Source: Arcicella rosea
GTDB lineage: Bacteria > Bacteroidota > Bacteroidia > Cytophagales > Spirosomataceae
DNA: 64,000 nt
Assembly: GCF_040543805.1 (NCBI RefSeq)
Contig: NZ_JBEUMS010000004.1
Coordinates: 186,001-250,000, forward strand
Direction: 5' to 3'
This document shows, piece by piece, positions 34,029-42,526 of the stretch (its first letter is position 1; each line of letters begins with the position of its first letter). The position numbers were made by a program, and so were the translations under genes. The notes under the pieces were generated by a model, which worked only from the letters and a program-made list of their open reading frames with translations, was not told the DNA's origin and ran no database searches.

Positions 34029-34682
34029 ATGAAAAAATTACTTTTAATTGCAACGCTTTTAGTTAGTCAGTTTTGTTTCGCACAGAAGCGATTTGAAAAT
34101 GAAATAAAAGCTTTTGAAAAAAGCGATTCACTTTCAATGCCAGCACCCAAACAGATTTTGTTAGTAGGAAGCTCATCCCTTCGATTGTGGGCTACTTATA
34201 AAGAAGATTTAGCAGGATATTCTGTCATTAACAGAGGTTTTGGTGGTTCTGTTATGAGTGATGCTAATGAGTATTTCGAAAGAATTGTCTCTAAATATCA
34301 GCCTAAATACATTTTAGTATATGAAGGCGACAATGATATTGCATCGGGTAAAAGCCCAGAAACAGTATTCGAAGATTTTAAAATTTTTGTCGAAAAAGTA
34401 AAGAAACAAATACCAAAAGCTACTGTGGCTTATATTGCTATTCGTCCAAGTATTGCAAGGGTGAAAATCGTAGAGCAACAAAGAAAGGCAAATCAATTGA
34501 TTGAAGCGTATTGTAAATCAGAAAAAAAACTTCATTTCATTGATATTCAAAAGCATTTTTATTTACCCAATGGAGAATTAATGCAAGATATTTTTGTGGC
34601 GGATAAATTACATTTGAATCAAAAAGGGTATCAGATTTGGACAGCAGCCATCAGAAAATATTTGGCAAAACACGTGAAGTAA
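34029..34682 (+). CDS. Exported SGNH/GDSL-type hydrolase
   Basis: From ATG 34029 the 217-residue protein has a signal peptide (MKKLLLIATLLVSQFCFAQ). SGNH blocks are visible: ILLVGSSSLRLW contains the nucleophile serine (block I), NRGFGGSVMSD the oxyanion glycine, YEGDNDIASG the Asn block, and DKLHLNQKGYQIW the catalytic Asp-His. Such enzymes are lipases or carbohydrate esterases in the periplasm. I prefer this start because the longer frame from 34005 overlaps ung. The next gene (TlpA-like) starts 4 bp after the stop, so both form one unit. Confidence 0.85.
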   Translation: MKKLLLIATLLVSQFCFAQKRFENEIKAFEKSDSLSMPAPKQILLVGSSSLRLWATYKEDLAGYSVINRGFGGSVMSDANEYFERIVSKYQPKYILVYEGDNDIASGKSPETVFEDFKIFVEKVKKQIPKATVAYIAIRPSIARVKIVEQQRKANQLIEAYCKSEKKLHFIDIQKHFYLPNGELMQDIFVADKLHLNQKGYQIWTAAIRKYLAKHVK

Positions 34683-34686
34683 ACCT

Positions 34687-36132
34687 ATGAAAAAAATCTT
34701 TTCAGTACTTCTTATTTTATGTTATTCATTCACTTTCGCTCAGGAAACAACTATTTCGGGCAAAGTAGAAAATATTGGAAAGGGTGATACACTGATTTTG
34801 GTGTATGACCCTTTGCTATTAGGAGTAAACCCCTCGATTCAGCAACTGGTTTTGAACTCTGAAAATCAATTTCAATGTAAGCTGAATGTACAGAGTCAAG
34901 CAATTGTTGAACTCAAATTCAAAGAGCAAAGTACATTACTCTTTGTTGCGAAAGGAAATCAAATTTCCTTAGCATTTGATGCTAAAGATTTCGAGAAAAG
35001 CTTGAAAATAAAAGGGGAGAATGCTTTAGAAAATGATTTTTTAGTAAAGTTTTATCAGACATTTAAAGCGGATTTCACGTCGTCGTTAATGTTGAAAAAA
35101 GTAAATAGTATGTCTATTGATGTACTTGAAATGGATTTGTTTGAAGCTAAAAAAGCACAATCAGATTATTACAAGTCATTTCCAGAACAAAGGAAATTTT
35201 CGGAAGTATTCAAAAAATATGTAGAAAATCAAATTCGTTGGAATTATTGGTCATACATTTTAGCTTATCCGATTATCAGAGGAAACGCCAATCAAGCCCA
35301 AACACAGGTAATATCTCTTCCTAATTCTGTTTTAGAAACCTTGGACGAAAAAAAGATTCAGGATGAATCAGCTTTACTTTCGTCTTCGTACCGCAATTTC
35401 CTGATTCATTACATTACTTATTTCAATTCAAAAGCGCATGGCTTTGTGAAATATGCGGATGTCAATAAGGCAATGGAAGATAAACATCTTTTTGCCAGAG
35501 AACATTTGCCAACCAAAGCGTATCAATATTACTTGGCTTATTTGTTGGATACTCAGTGCCAGTTTTGTTTGCCTTCTGTGGTAAGAAATACTTTTTCGGC
35601 TTTAAGTGCCACGCCTAATTCAGAAGCATATACCAATTTGGTTAAAGCGAAATGTGGCGAGATAATGAGTAAAAATGATGAAGTCATCAAAGCAAAAGAG
35701 GAGGACGGTAAATGGTTTAAAGCGATTACTCCTGATGGAAAAGAATTGTCTTTAGCAAGCTTGAAAGGCAAAGTTGTTTATCTTGATTTTTGGGCTTCGT
35801 GGTGTGGTCCTTGTCGAAAAGAGTTTCCGTTTTCTAAGCTTTTACAAGAAAAATTAAGCGAGAAACAAAGAAAAGAAGTCGTGTTTTTATACATTTCTAT
35901 TGATGAAGAGGAGGAGAATTGGCGAAAAGGAATGAAAGATTTGCAAATAGAAAACCAAAAAAATGTTCATTCAAAAGGTGGTTGGGAATCTGGCGCAGCT
36001 AAATTCTTCAAGTTAGAGTCTATTCCAAGATATATGTTGATGGACAAAAAAGGAAATATCGTTGACAGCAACGCCAAACGCCCAAGCGACCCTAAAATTT
36101 TGTCTGATATTTTGAGACTAATTGGAGAGTAG
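34687..36132 (+). CDS. TlpA-family thiol-disulfide oxidoreductase with N-terminal DUF4369-like region
   Basis: This 481-residue exported protein has a signal peptide ending near FAQ. An N-terminal beta-rich domain of the DUF4369 kind follows (TTISGKVENIGKGDTLILVYD), then a long helical middle. The C-terminal 130 residues are a TlpA thioredoxin domain with VVYLDFWASWCGPCRKEFP; its CGPC active site sits after the WAS motif. Such proteins in Bacteroidota act in the periplasm on disulfides, for example in cytochrome or secreted-protein maturation. The specific partner is unknown. It is the last gene of the ung/SGNH/TlpA run. Confidence 0.88.
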   Translation: MKKIFSVLLILCYSFTFAQETTISGKVENIGKGDTLILVYDPLLLGVNPSIQQLVLNSENQFQCKLNVQSQAIVELKFKEQSTLLFVAKGNQISLAFDAKDFEKSLKIKGENALENDFLVKFYQTFKADFTSSLMLKKVNSMSIDVLEMDLFEAKKAQSDYYKSFPEQRKFSEVFKKYVENQIRWNYWSYILAYPIIRGNANQAQTQVISLPNSVLETLDEKKIQDESALLSSSYRNFLIHYITYFNSKAHGFVKYADVNKAMEDKHLFAREHLPTKAYQYYLAYLLDTQCQFCLPSVVRNTFSALSATPNSEAYTNLVKAKCGEIMSKNDEVIKAKEEDGKWFKAITPDGKELSLASLKGKVVYLDFWASWCGPCRKEFPFSKLLQEKLSEKQRKEVVFLYISIDEEEENWRKGMKDLQIENQKNVHSKGGWESGAAKFFKLESIPRYMLMDKKGNIVDSNAKRPSDPKILSDILRLIGE

Positions 36133-36531
36133 GTTGAATGCTTCTTCTCAATAGGATTGTATTTCTAGCATATTTTAAAATTCACTAATTTAAAGGAGTG
36201 TTTAGAGGAATACATTTTATCATTTATATTTGTAGAATTATTTGCCCACATCTATATATAAAGCATATTTAGATTTTTACATTTGTCGGATAGCAATAGG
36301 TAGTACACATTTTAATAAGTTAGCAGTATCTCTAACACCTACTTCTTTATCAGGCTCTTCTAATTCATATCCTAATATAGTAATGGAGTATTACACTCTT
36401 CCAAAAATTCTTTTTACTTTATTTAGGCTTATAGGTTTACATTAAATTGTTACAGATTGTAACAATTCAACCATTAATTAGTAGCTTAACGACACACCAC
36501 TAGTAATCATATTAAATCATATATACTTAGA
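36133..36531. other. Intergenic region before the T9SS esterase gene
   Basis: These 399 bp contain no gene that I can support. The best feature is the inverted repeat listed separately at 36445-36467. A short frame (36242-36445) from a TTG start has no support. Confidence 0.4.
36445..36467. promoter_or_regulatory. Operator-like inverted repeat upstream of the esterase gene
   Basis: AATTGTTACA and TGTAACAATT are perfect 10-bp inverted arms separated by GAT. It lies 64 bp before the start codon at 36532, a normal position for a dimeric repressor or activator site. No regulator gene is adjacent. Confidence 0.5.
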
Positions 36532-38532
36532 ATGAAAAAGTTTTTTACCTTAATTTTATTGTTGTCAGTATTCTCTACTCATGCACAGCGTATTTACAAT
36601 ACTGTTTTCGAACAACTTCCTGAAGATTACCAGCTTTATCCTCGAAATGAAAAAAATGAATCTTATGTCTCCATCAATGGATATGTAGATGTTCCAGGTT
36701 GGCGTGCTTTTTCTGTAGAAATTTTTCGGGAGGATGTGAAAATAGGTTATCAAAAATCTGAAATTACCTATGTTGATGCTAAGGGTAAATTCAAATTCAA
36801 CCCAATAACAATTAAGGCTGAACTAGCAGAATACAGTTTTAGAATATTTGCTATTAGTTCAAAAGGCGATTCTGGTGAAGTGGTACATCGTAAACATGTA
36901 GTTTCTGGAGATGCCTATGTTATTGGCGGGCAGTCTAACGCTGTGGCTTTATTTAATGATGGTGTTCAGCCTTATTATAACAGATTTGCTCGTACCTATG
37001 GTGCAAGTTATCCTTATGAAGAAACTATTAATTGGCGAGTATCTGAGTATGGAAATTATAGAGTAGGACAAATGGGAGGAGGCCTTCAGAAAAGAATTAT
37101 TGAAAAATATAAAATTCCAGTATGTGTCATTAACCGTGCAGTAGGAGGTATCAATTTAGGTGCTAGTTTAATTAGAAATCCTTATAATGTTGGAGATTTA
37201 TCTAATGTTTATGGTCAAACTTACTACATGGTAAAAAATGCTGGTTTATTGAATGGCGGAGTAAAAGCTTTTATCTGGAGACAAGGTGAAAATGAATCTT
37301 CTGGAGGGTCTCTTTATTGGGGAGAACTGTTTAATAAATTATATAACTATTGGCATGAAGACTTTCCTGATATTCATAAATATTATATTTTTCAAGTAGG
37401 TTTAATTGCTTGGCCTGAAAAACACGCTGGAGCATTAAGAGACTACCAAAGACGTGCAAAAAACATTTATAACGATGTTGATAATATCACTGTAATTGGA
37501 AATAGGGGCTATGATGGAATTCATTATGATACTTCTGGGCATACACAAACAGTAAATGAATTGTTTAGAATGATTGACCGTGACCTCTACGGAGGAAAAT
37601 ATAATGAGAATGTAAATTCTCCTAATATACAAAGAGCCTACTTTTCAAAACCAGATAGAAAAGAACTCGTCCTTGAATTTGAACAAGACCAACAGATGGT
37701 TTGGGTAGAAGATACCGTTTTGATTGATAAACAAGGAAATGCAGTAAAACAGTATATGAAAAATATGTTTTACTTTAACGAGAATAGTGAAAATACACTT
37801 GTTACTTCTGGTAAAGCTGTTAATAATAAGATTATTCTAAGCTTAAATGCCCCTGCTCCGAAAGATAAGTTCAATTATCTCCCATCTTTTCATGATGACC
37901 AAATCTTTCAACAATTTGGAGGACCATTCTTAACAAATAGAATTGGGATGAGAGCTTTTTCATTTGACCAAGTGGCAATTGAAGAATATACTGCGCCACT
38001 ATTAACCCCAGAAATTACAATTAATCCGCTTGCTTTTAATCAACTTAAGATTTCTTGGAAGAGTGTTCCCAAAACGCAAAAATATATATTAGAAGCTAAG
38101 AGGGCAGATGAGGATACCTTTAAAGAAATAGCAATCTTAGAGGCTGGACAAACAGAGTTTTTGCATACTCAATTATCACAAAATACAACCTATGAATATC
38201 GTTTGAAGGCTTTAGGTGATAAAACAGAATCTGAATATGGGTTACAGGTAGCTTTAACACCTACAATTTTAGCAACAGAAAGTGATATTCAACGTGAGGT
38301 AGTTATATTCCCAAATCCAAGTGTGAATAAAGAAGCAGTTATCAGATTTCAAAAACCAATGACCGGGAAAATAAGTATTCTAACTATAAACGGTTCACTG
38401 CTTTATGAAGAAGATATTAAAAATGTGTATGAATTAAGTCTTCCTGTTCGTAATTATCCACAAGGTACTTATTTGATTAATATCAAAAATGAACAAAAAA
38501 CAACCGTTAGAAAATTAATGATTGAAAACTAA
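36532..38532 (+). CDS. Secreted sialate O-acetylesterase/SGNH-type protein with FN3 domain and T9SS sorting domain
   Basis: The 666-residue protein has a signal peptide ending near HAQ. The catalytic region has YVIGGQSNAVALF (the GQSN block I of the sialate-esterase type) and DNITVIGNRGYDGIHYDTSGH near the catalytic His. An FN3-like domain (about residues 490-580, LKISWKSVPKTQKYILEAKRADE) follows. The last 80 residues, ending with VFIPNPSVN-like VVIFPNPSVNKEAV and LPQGTYLI-like NYPQGTYLINIKNEQKTTVRKLMIEN, are a type A C-terminal sorting domain for T9SS secretion. It probably deacetylates an extracellular polysaccharide; the substrate is not known. It is not in an operon. Confidence 0.82.
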   Translation: MKKFFTLILLLSVFSTHAQRIYNTVFEQLPEDYQLYPRNEKNESYVSINGYVDVPGWRAFSVEIFREDVKIGYQKSEITYVDAKGKFKFNPITIKAELAEYSFRIFAISSKGDSGEVVHRKHVVSGDAYVIGGQSNAVALFNDGVQPYYNRFARTYGASYPYEETINWRVSEYGNYRVGQMGGGLQKRIIEKYKIPVCVINRAVGGINLGASLIRNPYNVGDLSNVYGQTYYMVKNAGLLNGGVKAFIWRQGENESSGGSLYWGELFNKLYNYWHEDFPDIHKYYIFQVGLIAWPEKHAGALRDYQRRAKNIYNDVDNITVIGNRGYDGIHYDTSGHTQTVNELFRMIDRDLYGGKYNENVNSPNIQRAYFSKPDRKELVLEFEQDQQMVWVEDTVLIDKQGNAVKQYMKNMFYFNENSENTLVTSGKAVNNKIILSLNAPAPKDKFNYLPSFHDDQIFQQFGGPFLTNRIGMRAFSFDQVAIEEYTAPLLTPEITINPLAFNQLKISWKSVPKTQKYILEAKRADEDTFKEIAILEAGQTEFLHTQLSQNTTYEYRLKALGDKTESEYGLQVALTPTILATESDIQREVVIFPNPSVNKEAVIRFQKPMTGKISILTINGSLLYEEDIKNVYELSLPVRNYPQGTYLINIKNEQKTTVRKLMIEN

Positions 38533-38617
38533 AGCTAGATTAGGCAATCTTATTACTGATAGGATTCATTCTTGATTTTGGTAAAACTCTTTATAATAAA
38601 ACCTCCTTGTTTATTTT

Positions 38618-38941
38618 GTGAATCATAAGAAACACAAAAACAGGTGGTTTTATTATTTCAAGAGGAGTCTCCAAGATTCTCCGATACACTGTCTATATTC
38701 TCGTAGCGGAAGCTCTAATACTCCGAGCAAGTGCCTATATTCTCGAAGCGGAAGCTCTAATACTAAATGCGGAAGCCTATATTCTCCTAGCGGATGCTCT
38801 AATACTAAATGCGGAAGCCTATATTCTCGAAGCGGATGCTCTAATACTAAATGCGGGAGCCTATATTCTCGAAGCGGATGCTCTAATACTAAATGCGGGA
38901 GCCTATATTCTCCAAGCGGGTGCTCTAATACTCTTCTATAA
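38618..38941 (+). CDS. Doubtful repeat ORF, Ser/Cys/Gly-rich
   Basis: A frame of 107 codons from GTG 38618 spans a 42-bp tandem repeat, which gives the 14-residue unit GSLYSRSGCSNTKC about five times. The composition is driven by the DNA repeat. The minus strand is also open in part of the repeat, so an open frame here is weak evidence. There is no signal peptide. If real, it would be a low-complexity Cys/Ser/Tyr protein; I think it is more likely non-coding DNA. Confidence 0.2.
   Translation: MNHKKHKNRWFYYFKRSLQDSPIHCLYSRSGSSNTPSKCLYSRSGSSNTKCGSLYSPSGCSNTKCGSLYSRSGCSNTKCGSLYSRSGCSNTKCGSLYSPSGCSNTLL
38693..38941. repeat. 42-bp minisatellite, six copies
   Basis: Six units of 42 bp begin at 38693, 38735, 38777, 38819, 38861 and 38903; the fourth and fifth are identical, others differ by a few bases. 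Each unit has two related 21-bp halves, both holding the octamer GCGGAAGC or a near copy. 42 is 6 x 7, so the period agrees with the 7-bp arrays elsewhere, but the unit sequence is different. Confidence 0.9.
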
Positions 38942-39035
38942 GTTTGCTATCAGCGAAGCTGTAATTATCCGAATAATATTATATCTTTAAAATAAGTTGG
39001 AAAGAGAGTAAATACAATATAAAATCAGATTTTGT

Positions 39036-39656
39036 ATGCTAAAGAAACATTCAATTCTCATTGGAATCATTATTTCAATATCATTGCTAGTGATTGCTAC
39101 ATTGTATTATCCGGGTGGCTCACAATTTGATAAAAATGCTATTGGCTATGACTGGAAAAATAATTTTATCAGTAATCTTTTCGGAGAGAAGGCGGTGAAT
39201 GGTGCAGATAATCCATCTCGTTTTTGGGCTGTTGGAGGAATGATTTTTCTTGCTGCAAGTTTTGCCACTTTCTTCATAGGATTCTCCAAGAGGATACCAG
39301 CAAAAGGTGCGGCAAATGTTATAAAATACTTTGGGGCTATCGGTATGATATTTACTTTTTTAATAGCTACTCCCTTGCATGATATCATGATTACCATCGC
39401 AAGTACAATGTTTCTGCTAAGTTTATTTTACATTACTGTCTTTGTATTCAAAACAAGGCTACATCTTTTCAAATTCCTTTGCACTGTATTCCTTCTTGAT
39501 TTTTATGGCACATTATTCCTTTTTGGCTCTGGTTATTTTTGGGAGTTTTTACCGATAATGCAGAAAATTTTGTTCGCCCTTAGCATTGGTTTAATGCTTG
39601 GCTTAGAATATTTTACCAAAAAAGAAGATTTTCAACACATAAAATTGGGTAAATAA
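39036..39656 (+). CDS. Multi-pass membrane protein, unrecognised
   Basis: The 206-residue protein has about six membrane helices (first at residues 7-25) and an early extracytoplasmic loop with YPGGSQFDKNAIGYDWKNNFISNLFG, reminiscent of DUF998-type proteins, in which a similar loop is found. It has no enzymatic motif that I can see. The ATG at 39036 follows an AT-rich leader after the minisatellite. It faces the AidA/PixA gene tail to tail. The role is unknown. Confidence 0.7.
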   Translation: MLKKHSILIGIIISISLLVIATLYYPGGSQFDKNAIGYDWKNNFISNLFGEKAVNGADNPSRFWAVGGMIFLAASFATFFIGFSKRIPAKGAANVIKYFGAIGMIFTFLIATPLHDIMITIASTMFLLSLFYITVFVFKTRLHLFKFLCTVFLLDFYGTLFLFGSGYFWEFLPIMQKILFALSIGLMLGLEYFTKKEDFQHIKLGK

Positions 39657-39725
39657 ATTTAGTAAGTTATAGCCGAAGGGCTTATCAAGAAGGATTTTGC
39701 TCAAAGGTTAATTATTGCGATTGTA

Positions 39726-40247
39726 TTAGGAAACTGACAAGGTTTGGTTAAACTGAAAATAACCCAAAATGCTTAGTTCATTGCCATTGTATAGGGCAAT
39801 GTTTAGGGCATATTCTTTTGTTCCTTGTCCCACTAAAAAGTCTGAGCAATACCAAAAATCTTTTTCAACATATTGACAAATAAGTGGATTGAAGCTTTCT
39901 GGAGCAATCGTTTTTACATCCGAAAAGAATTGTAGATTCAGCGATTTACTTGAAATAGCACTAGCTGTAAGTTGGTTGATTTGATAAAGAATAACTGGAT
40001 TGTCATAATTAGAGGTTTCTGAAAAAGTAAAGAAATTTACTTCTACTGCTACACTTTTTGAGGAACGAATGTTGATACTTTTACCTGAAAATCCTCTAAT
40101 TGCTTCGCTACTTTGTCCAGATTTTACAAAATAGATATACGAATTAGGTATCTTCGTTGGGTTTAAAGGGTCTTTACTCGGATTCAGAAAATCCTTTATT
40201 AACTGTTCTGTGAATACTATAATAGTAATATTGACGACCGAATTCAT
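39726..40247 (-). CDS. AidA/PixA inclusion body family protein, paralogue 1
   Basis: This 173-residue protein belongs to the inclusion-body family that includes Xenorhabdus PixA and Burkholderia AidA. It has the family layout: NITIIVFTEQLIKDFLNPSKDPLNPTKIPNSYIYFV, then NFFTFSETSNYDNPVILYQI, APESFNPLICQYV and a final YALNIALYNGNELSILGYFQFNQ. No signal peptide is present, so it is cytoplasmic. PixA is the protein of crystalline inclusions; the role of AidA-like proteins is unclear. It lies 168 bp after a paralogue on the same strand and is probably a duplicate. Confidence 0.85.
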   Translation of the reverse strand: MNSVVNITIIVFTEQLIKDFLNPSKDPLNPTKIPNSYIYFVKSGQSSEAIRGFSGKSINIRSSKSVAVEVNFFTFSETSNYDNPVILYQINQLTASAISSKSLNLQFFSDVKTIAPESFNPLICQYVEKDFWYCSDFLVGQGTKEYALNIALYNGNELSILGYFQFNQTLSVS

Positions 40248-40353
40248 GATGATATGATTTGAAGGAATGAATATAAACTAGATAGATTCTCTAAATAATT
40301 AGCTGATTTATAAGAGGTAAAATGGAAAGGACTTCATTGCTATTCAAACAGTA

Positions 40354-40396
40354 TGTCGAAGCAATCAATTACTTTCATTCATCAATTGCTTCGACA
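40354..40396 (-). terminator. Hairpin between the two AidA/PixA genes
   Basis: A perfect 12-bp stem (TGTCGAAGCAAT, 40354-40365, against ATTGCTTCGACA, 40385-40396) encloses 19 bases. No long T-run follows on the minus strand, so it may be an attenuator or processing site rather than a full terminator. Confidence 0.45.
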
Positions 40397-40415
40397 ATGT
40401 CAATTAAATTACAGC

Positions 40416-40937
40416 TTATACAGCAGTAATTTGTGGGTCCCAAGAGAAGTATCCGAAAATACTTAAATCAGAATTATACACTGCAAAGCGTAACCCATAA
40501 TTTTCAGTACCTTTTTTGTTTACTGTGTTTTGAGCAAACCAAAAGTTTTGAGTTGGATTCGGGCTTTGCAATACCAATGGATTGAAGCTTGCTGGGCCAA
40601 CGGTTACTACATCGGGGAATTGTTGTAATTCAAAATTAGGATTTGTGAAAACATCATCACCACCATATTTAAACAGGTTATACAAAATGACAGGACTGTC
40701 ATAGTTGTTGTATTCAGAAACAGCGTAAAAACGGACTACATCTCCCTGAATTGCAGTAAAGCTAAGGTCACCTGTTCCTTGTCCATTAATATTTGTTCCA
40801 TCTGCTACTACCATGTATTGATAGGTATGGTCGATACCCGTAGGATTGTTTTGGTCTGTACTTGGACTAGTGAAGGTTTTCATTAATCGAGTGGTATCAA
40901 TGATGATGTTAACATTGATGATTTTGTTCTTTGACAT
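40416..40937 (-). CDS. AidA/PixA inclusion body family protein, paralogue 2
   Basis: Also 173 residues and clearly related to the neighbour: INVNIIIDTTRLMKTFTSPSTDQNNPTGIDHTYQYMVVADGT, VRFYAVSEYNNYDSPVILYNLFKYG, VGPASFNPLVLQS, FWFAQNTVNKKGTENYGLRFAVYNSDLSIFGYFSWDPQITAV. It is nearer to the family consensus than paralogue 1. It is the first of the pair and faces, divergently, a lipoprotein/7TM/kinase/regulator operon over a 375-bp region, which suggests a possible regulatory link but does not prove it. Confidence 0.88.
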   Translation of the reverse strand: MSKNKIINVNIIIDTTRLMKTFTSPSTDQNNPTGIDHTYQYMVVADGTNINGQGTGDLSFTAIQGDVVRFYAVSEYNNYDSPVILYNLFKYGGDDVFTNPNFELQQFPDVVTVGPASFNPLVLQSPNPTQNFWFAQNTVNKKGTENYGLRFAVYNSDLSIFGYFSWDPQITAV

Positions 40938-41312
40938 GGTTATAAAAGTTTTGAGATTGTTCCTACTCGTATGGCTTTTCAGAATGCGCCCTCATAGTAA
41001 ATGCTTCTATAAGTAAGCCCGTTTATTTAAGTGGTAGCTGAACTCCACTCATCAGAAATTTTTGATGTACAAAGTTGGCTCTAAACACAGCGCCGTAAAA
41101 GATGATAAATAGCCCTTTTTACAATCGGTTATTTATACCTGATTTGCTAAAAAGTACAGGTATAAATACCTGTTTTTAAGTTCTGATTGCTTATTCTTAG
41201 TAGTTTCTATCTATGCTTTAATTATTATTGTGTCGCATTAAACATGATACTATTTAGCAGGCCTGCGAAATAAAAGATTGTTGTATTAAACCTTTAATAA
41301 CAAAAAATAACC
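40938..41312. other. Divergent region between AidA/PixA genes and the sensor operon
   Basis: No gene is seen in these 375 bp. Its main feature is a set of alternative hairpins at 41131-41178. The remainder may hold the two divergent promoters. Confidence 0.4.
41131..41178 (+). promoter_or_regulatory. Mutually exclusive hairpins, attenuator-like
   Basis: ATTTATACCTG (41131-41141) pairs perfectly with CAGGTATAAAT (41157-41167). The same right arm can instead pair with the next bases in ACAGGTA/TACCTGT (41156-41173), which is followed by TTTTT. The second form would act as a terminator, the first as an antiterminator. It ends about 135 bp before the lipoprotein start codon. Confidence 0.4.
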
Positions 41313-41873
41313 ATGAAAAGTATAAGCTTAAAAATCGCTGCAATTTTGTGCGTAATGACCATGATTGCCTGTAACAATTCAAAAGATGAAGCGTTGAATG
41401 AAGGTCGCCCAGCACCTGTACCACTAGATTCCTTACTTGTACCCAAAGGCAAAGCCATGGTGAATATTGCTTATTTCGATTCTATCAGTAGTAAGAAATT
41501 ATCAGATATTCCCATTAAGGCATATACTATTAGGTCTCAAGAATTATTAATTGCGATGGGTTTAGATTCATCATTAATCAGTAAAGCCATTTATAATAAC
41601 ATCCGTGTTTATTTAGCCTATCAGCCAAGTGGCGAAAAGCAAGGAACTCCCGGTTATAAATTATATATTGTACCTGTGGTTGGTGCTAATTTAGATGCTT
41701 ATCCTCCGATTGGCGGAAAAGATGTAATGCTTGATAAGAATGGAAAAGGAATTAAGCCAGAGCTTTTAGGTAATTATGCAGATGGCGACCAATACGTATT
41801 AGATTTAAACACACCATGCCCAAATACTTGTGCCATTAATGGAGACCTTTTAACGAAGAAAATTAGTCATTGA
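41313..41873 (+). CDS. Lipoprotein, first gene of a sensor-kinase operon
   Basis: The 186-residue product has a lipoprotein signal with lipobox near MTMIAC (residues 15-20), so it is probably membrane-anchored. I do not recognise a domain. The mature part has a regular alpha/beta pattern (KGKAMVNIAYFDSISSKKLSDIPIKAYTIRSQELLIAMGLD) and a late CPNTCAINGDLL with two cysteines that may form a disulfide. The gene ends 2 bp before the next start codon. Its position suggests a ligand-binding accessory of the sensor, but it is only inferred. Confidence 0.7.
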   Translation: MKSISLKIAAILCVMTMIACNNSKDEALNEGRPAPVPLDSLLVPKGKAMVNIAYFDSISSKKLSDIPIKAYTIRSQELLIAMGLDSSLISKAIYNNIRVYLAYQPSGEKQGTPGYKLYIVPVVGANLDAYPPIGGKDVMLDKNGKGIKPELLGNYADGDQYVLDLNTPCPNTCAINGDLLTKKISH

Positions 41874-41875
41874 GA

Positions 41876-42526
41876 ATGAATATAGCCAAGATAATATTAC
41901 TGTTATCGGATTTGCCGGTACTGTTAACACTAATATATACCATTGTTTGCTTTAAAAAGTTGAATAAAGCATTACGAGTATTTGCATACTTTATATTTTT
42001 TTCAAGCTTTATACAATTGTTTTCTTTGGTGTTTTGGCTATATCGAATGAACAACTTGCCTTTGCTTCATCTGTACGTGCCAGTTGGCTTTGTGCTATTG
42101 GCTTGGTTTTATAGAACCATCTTAGGCGATTTTATTAATAAGAGAATAATATGGTTTACGGCCATATTATTCTCTGTTTTCAGTATCATTAATTCACTAA
42201 CACTCCAAAATATTTTTACCTTCAATTCAAATGCTTTAACGGTTGAATCTATTCTGATTATCATCCTCGCACTTTTCTCTTTTATGGTTTTCTTAAATGA
42301 TATCGTTAAGCAAAATGCTTATAATGATATCATCAGTCTTAACTGGATAAATTCAGGATTATTTATTTATCACACTTCCAATTTGTTGATATTCTATTTT
42401 GGTGCTACTATTGTAAGTAAGTTTTCAGTGGACACCAATCTTTATACATGGATACTGCATGCTTTTTTCTCTATTATCATGTATTGTTGCTTTTTTATTA
42501 GCTTATGGAAACGGTCACGCAGTTGA
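41876..42526 (+). CDS. Seven-helix membrane protein, likely sensor partner of the next kinase
   Basis: This 217-residue protein is almost entirely membrane helices. I count seven: one each near residues 3-26, 35-58, 64-85, 92-112, 121-145, 152-180 and 190-214. No catalytic motif is seen. I use the ATG at 41876 rather than an overlapping TTG. It overlaps the histidine kinase gene by 22 bp, so the two are translationally coupled. The kinase itself has just one membrane helix. The pair looks like a 7TM histidine kinase split into two polypeptides. This is inference. Confidence 0.65.
   Translation: MNIAKIILLLSDLPVLLTLIYTIVCFKKLNKALRVFAYFIFFSSFIQLFSLVFWLYRMNNLPLLHLYVPVGFVLLAWFYRTILGDFINKRIIWFTAILFSVFSIINSLTLQNIFTFNSNALTVESILIIILALFSFMVFLNDIVKQNAYNDIISLNWINSGLFIYHTSNLLIFYFGATIVSKFSVDTNLYTWILHAFFSIIMYCCFFISLWKRSRS

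Noticed and set aside
36242..36445. 67-residue frame from a TTG start
   Set aside because: No signal, no family, weak start and ends at the operator-like dyad; probably chance in AT-rich DNA.
38693..38941. Possible CRISPR array
   Set aside because: The copies are directly adjacent with no unique spacers and no cas gene is in the window; it is a minisatellite.
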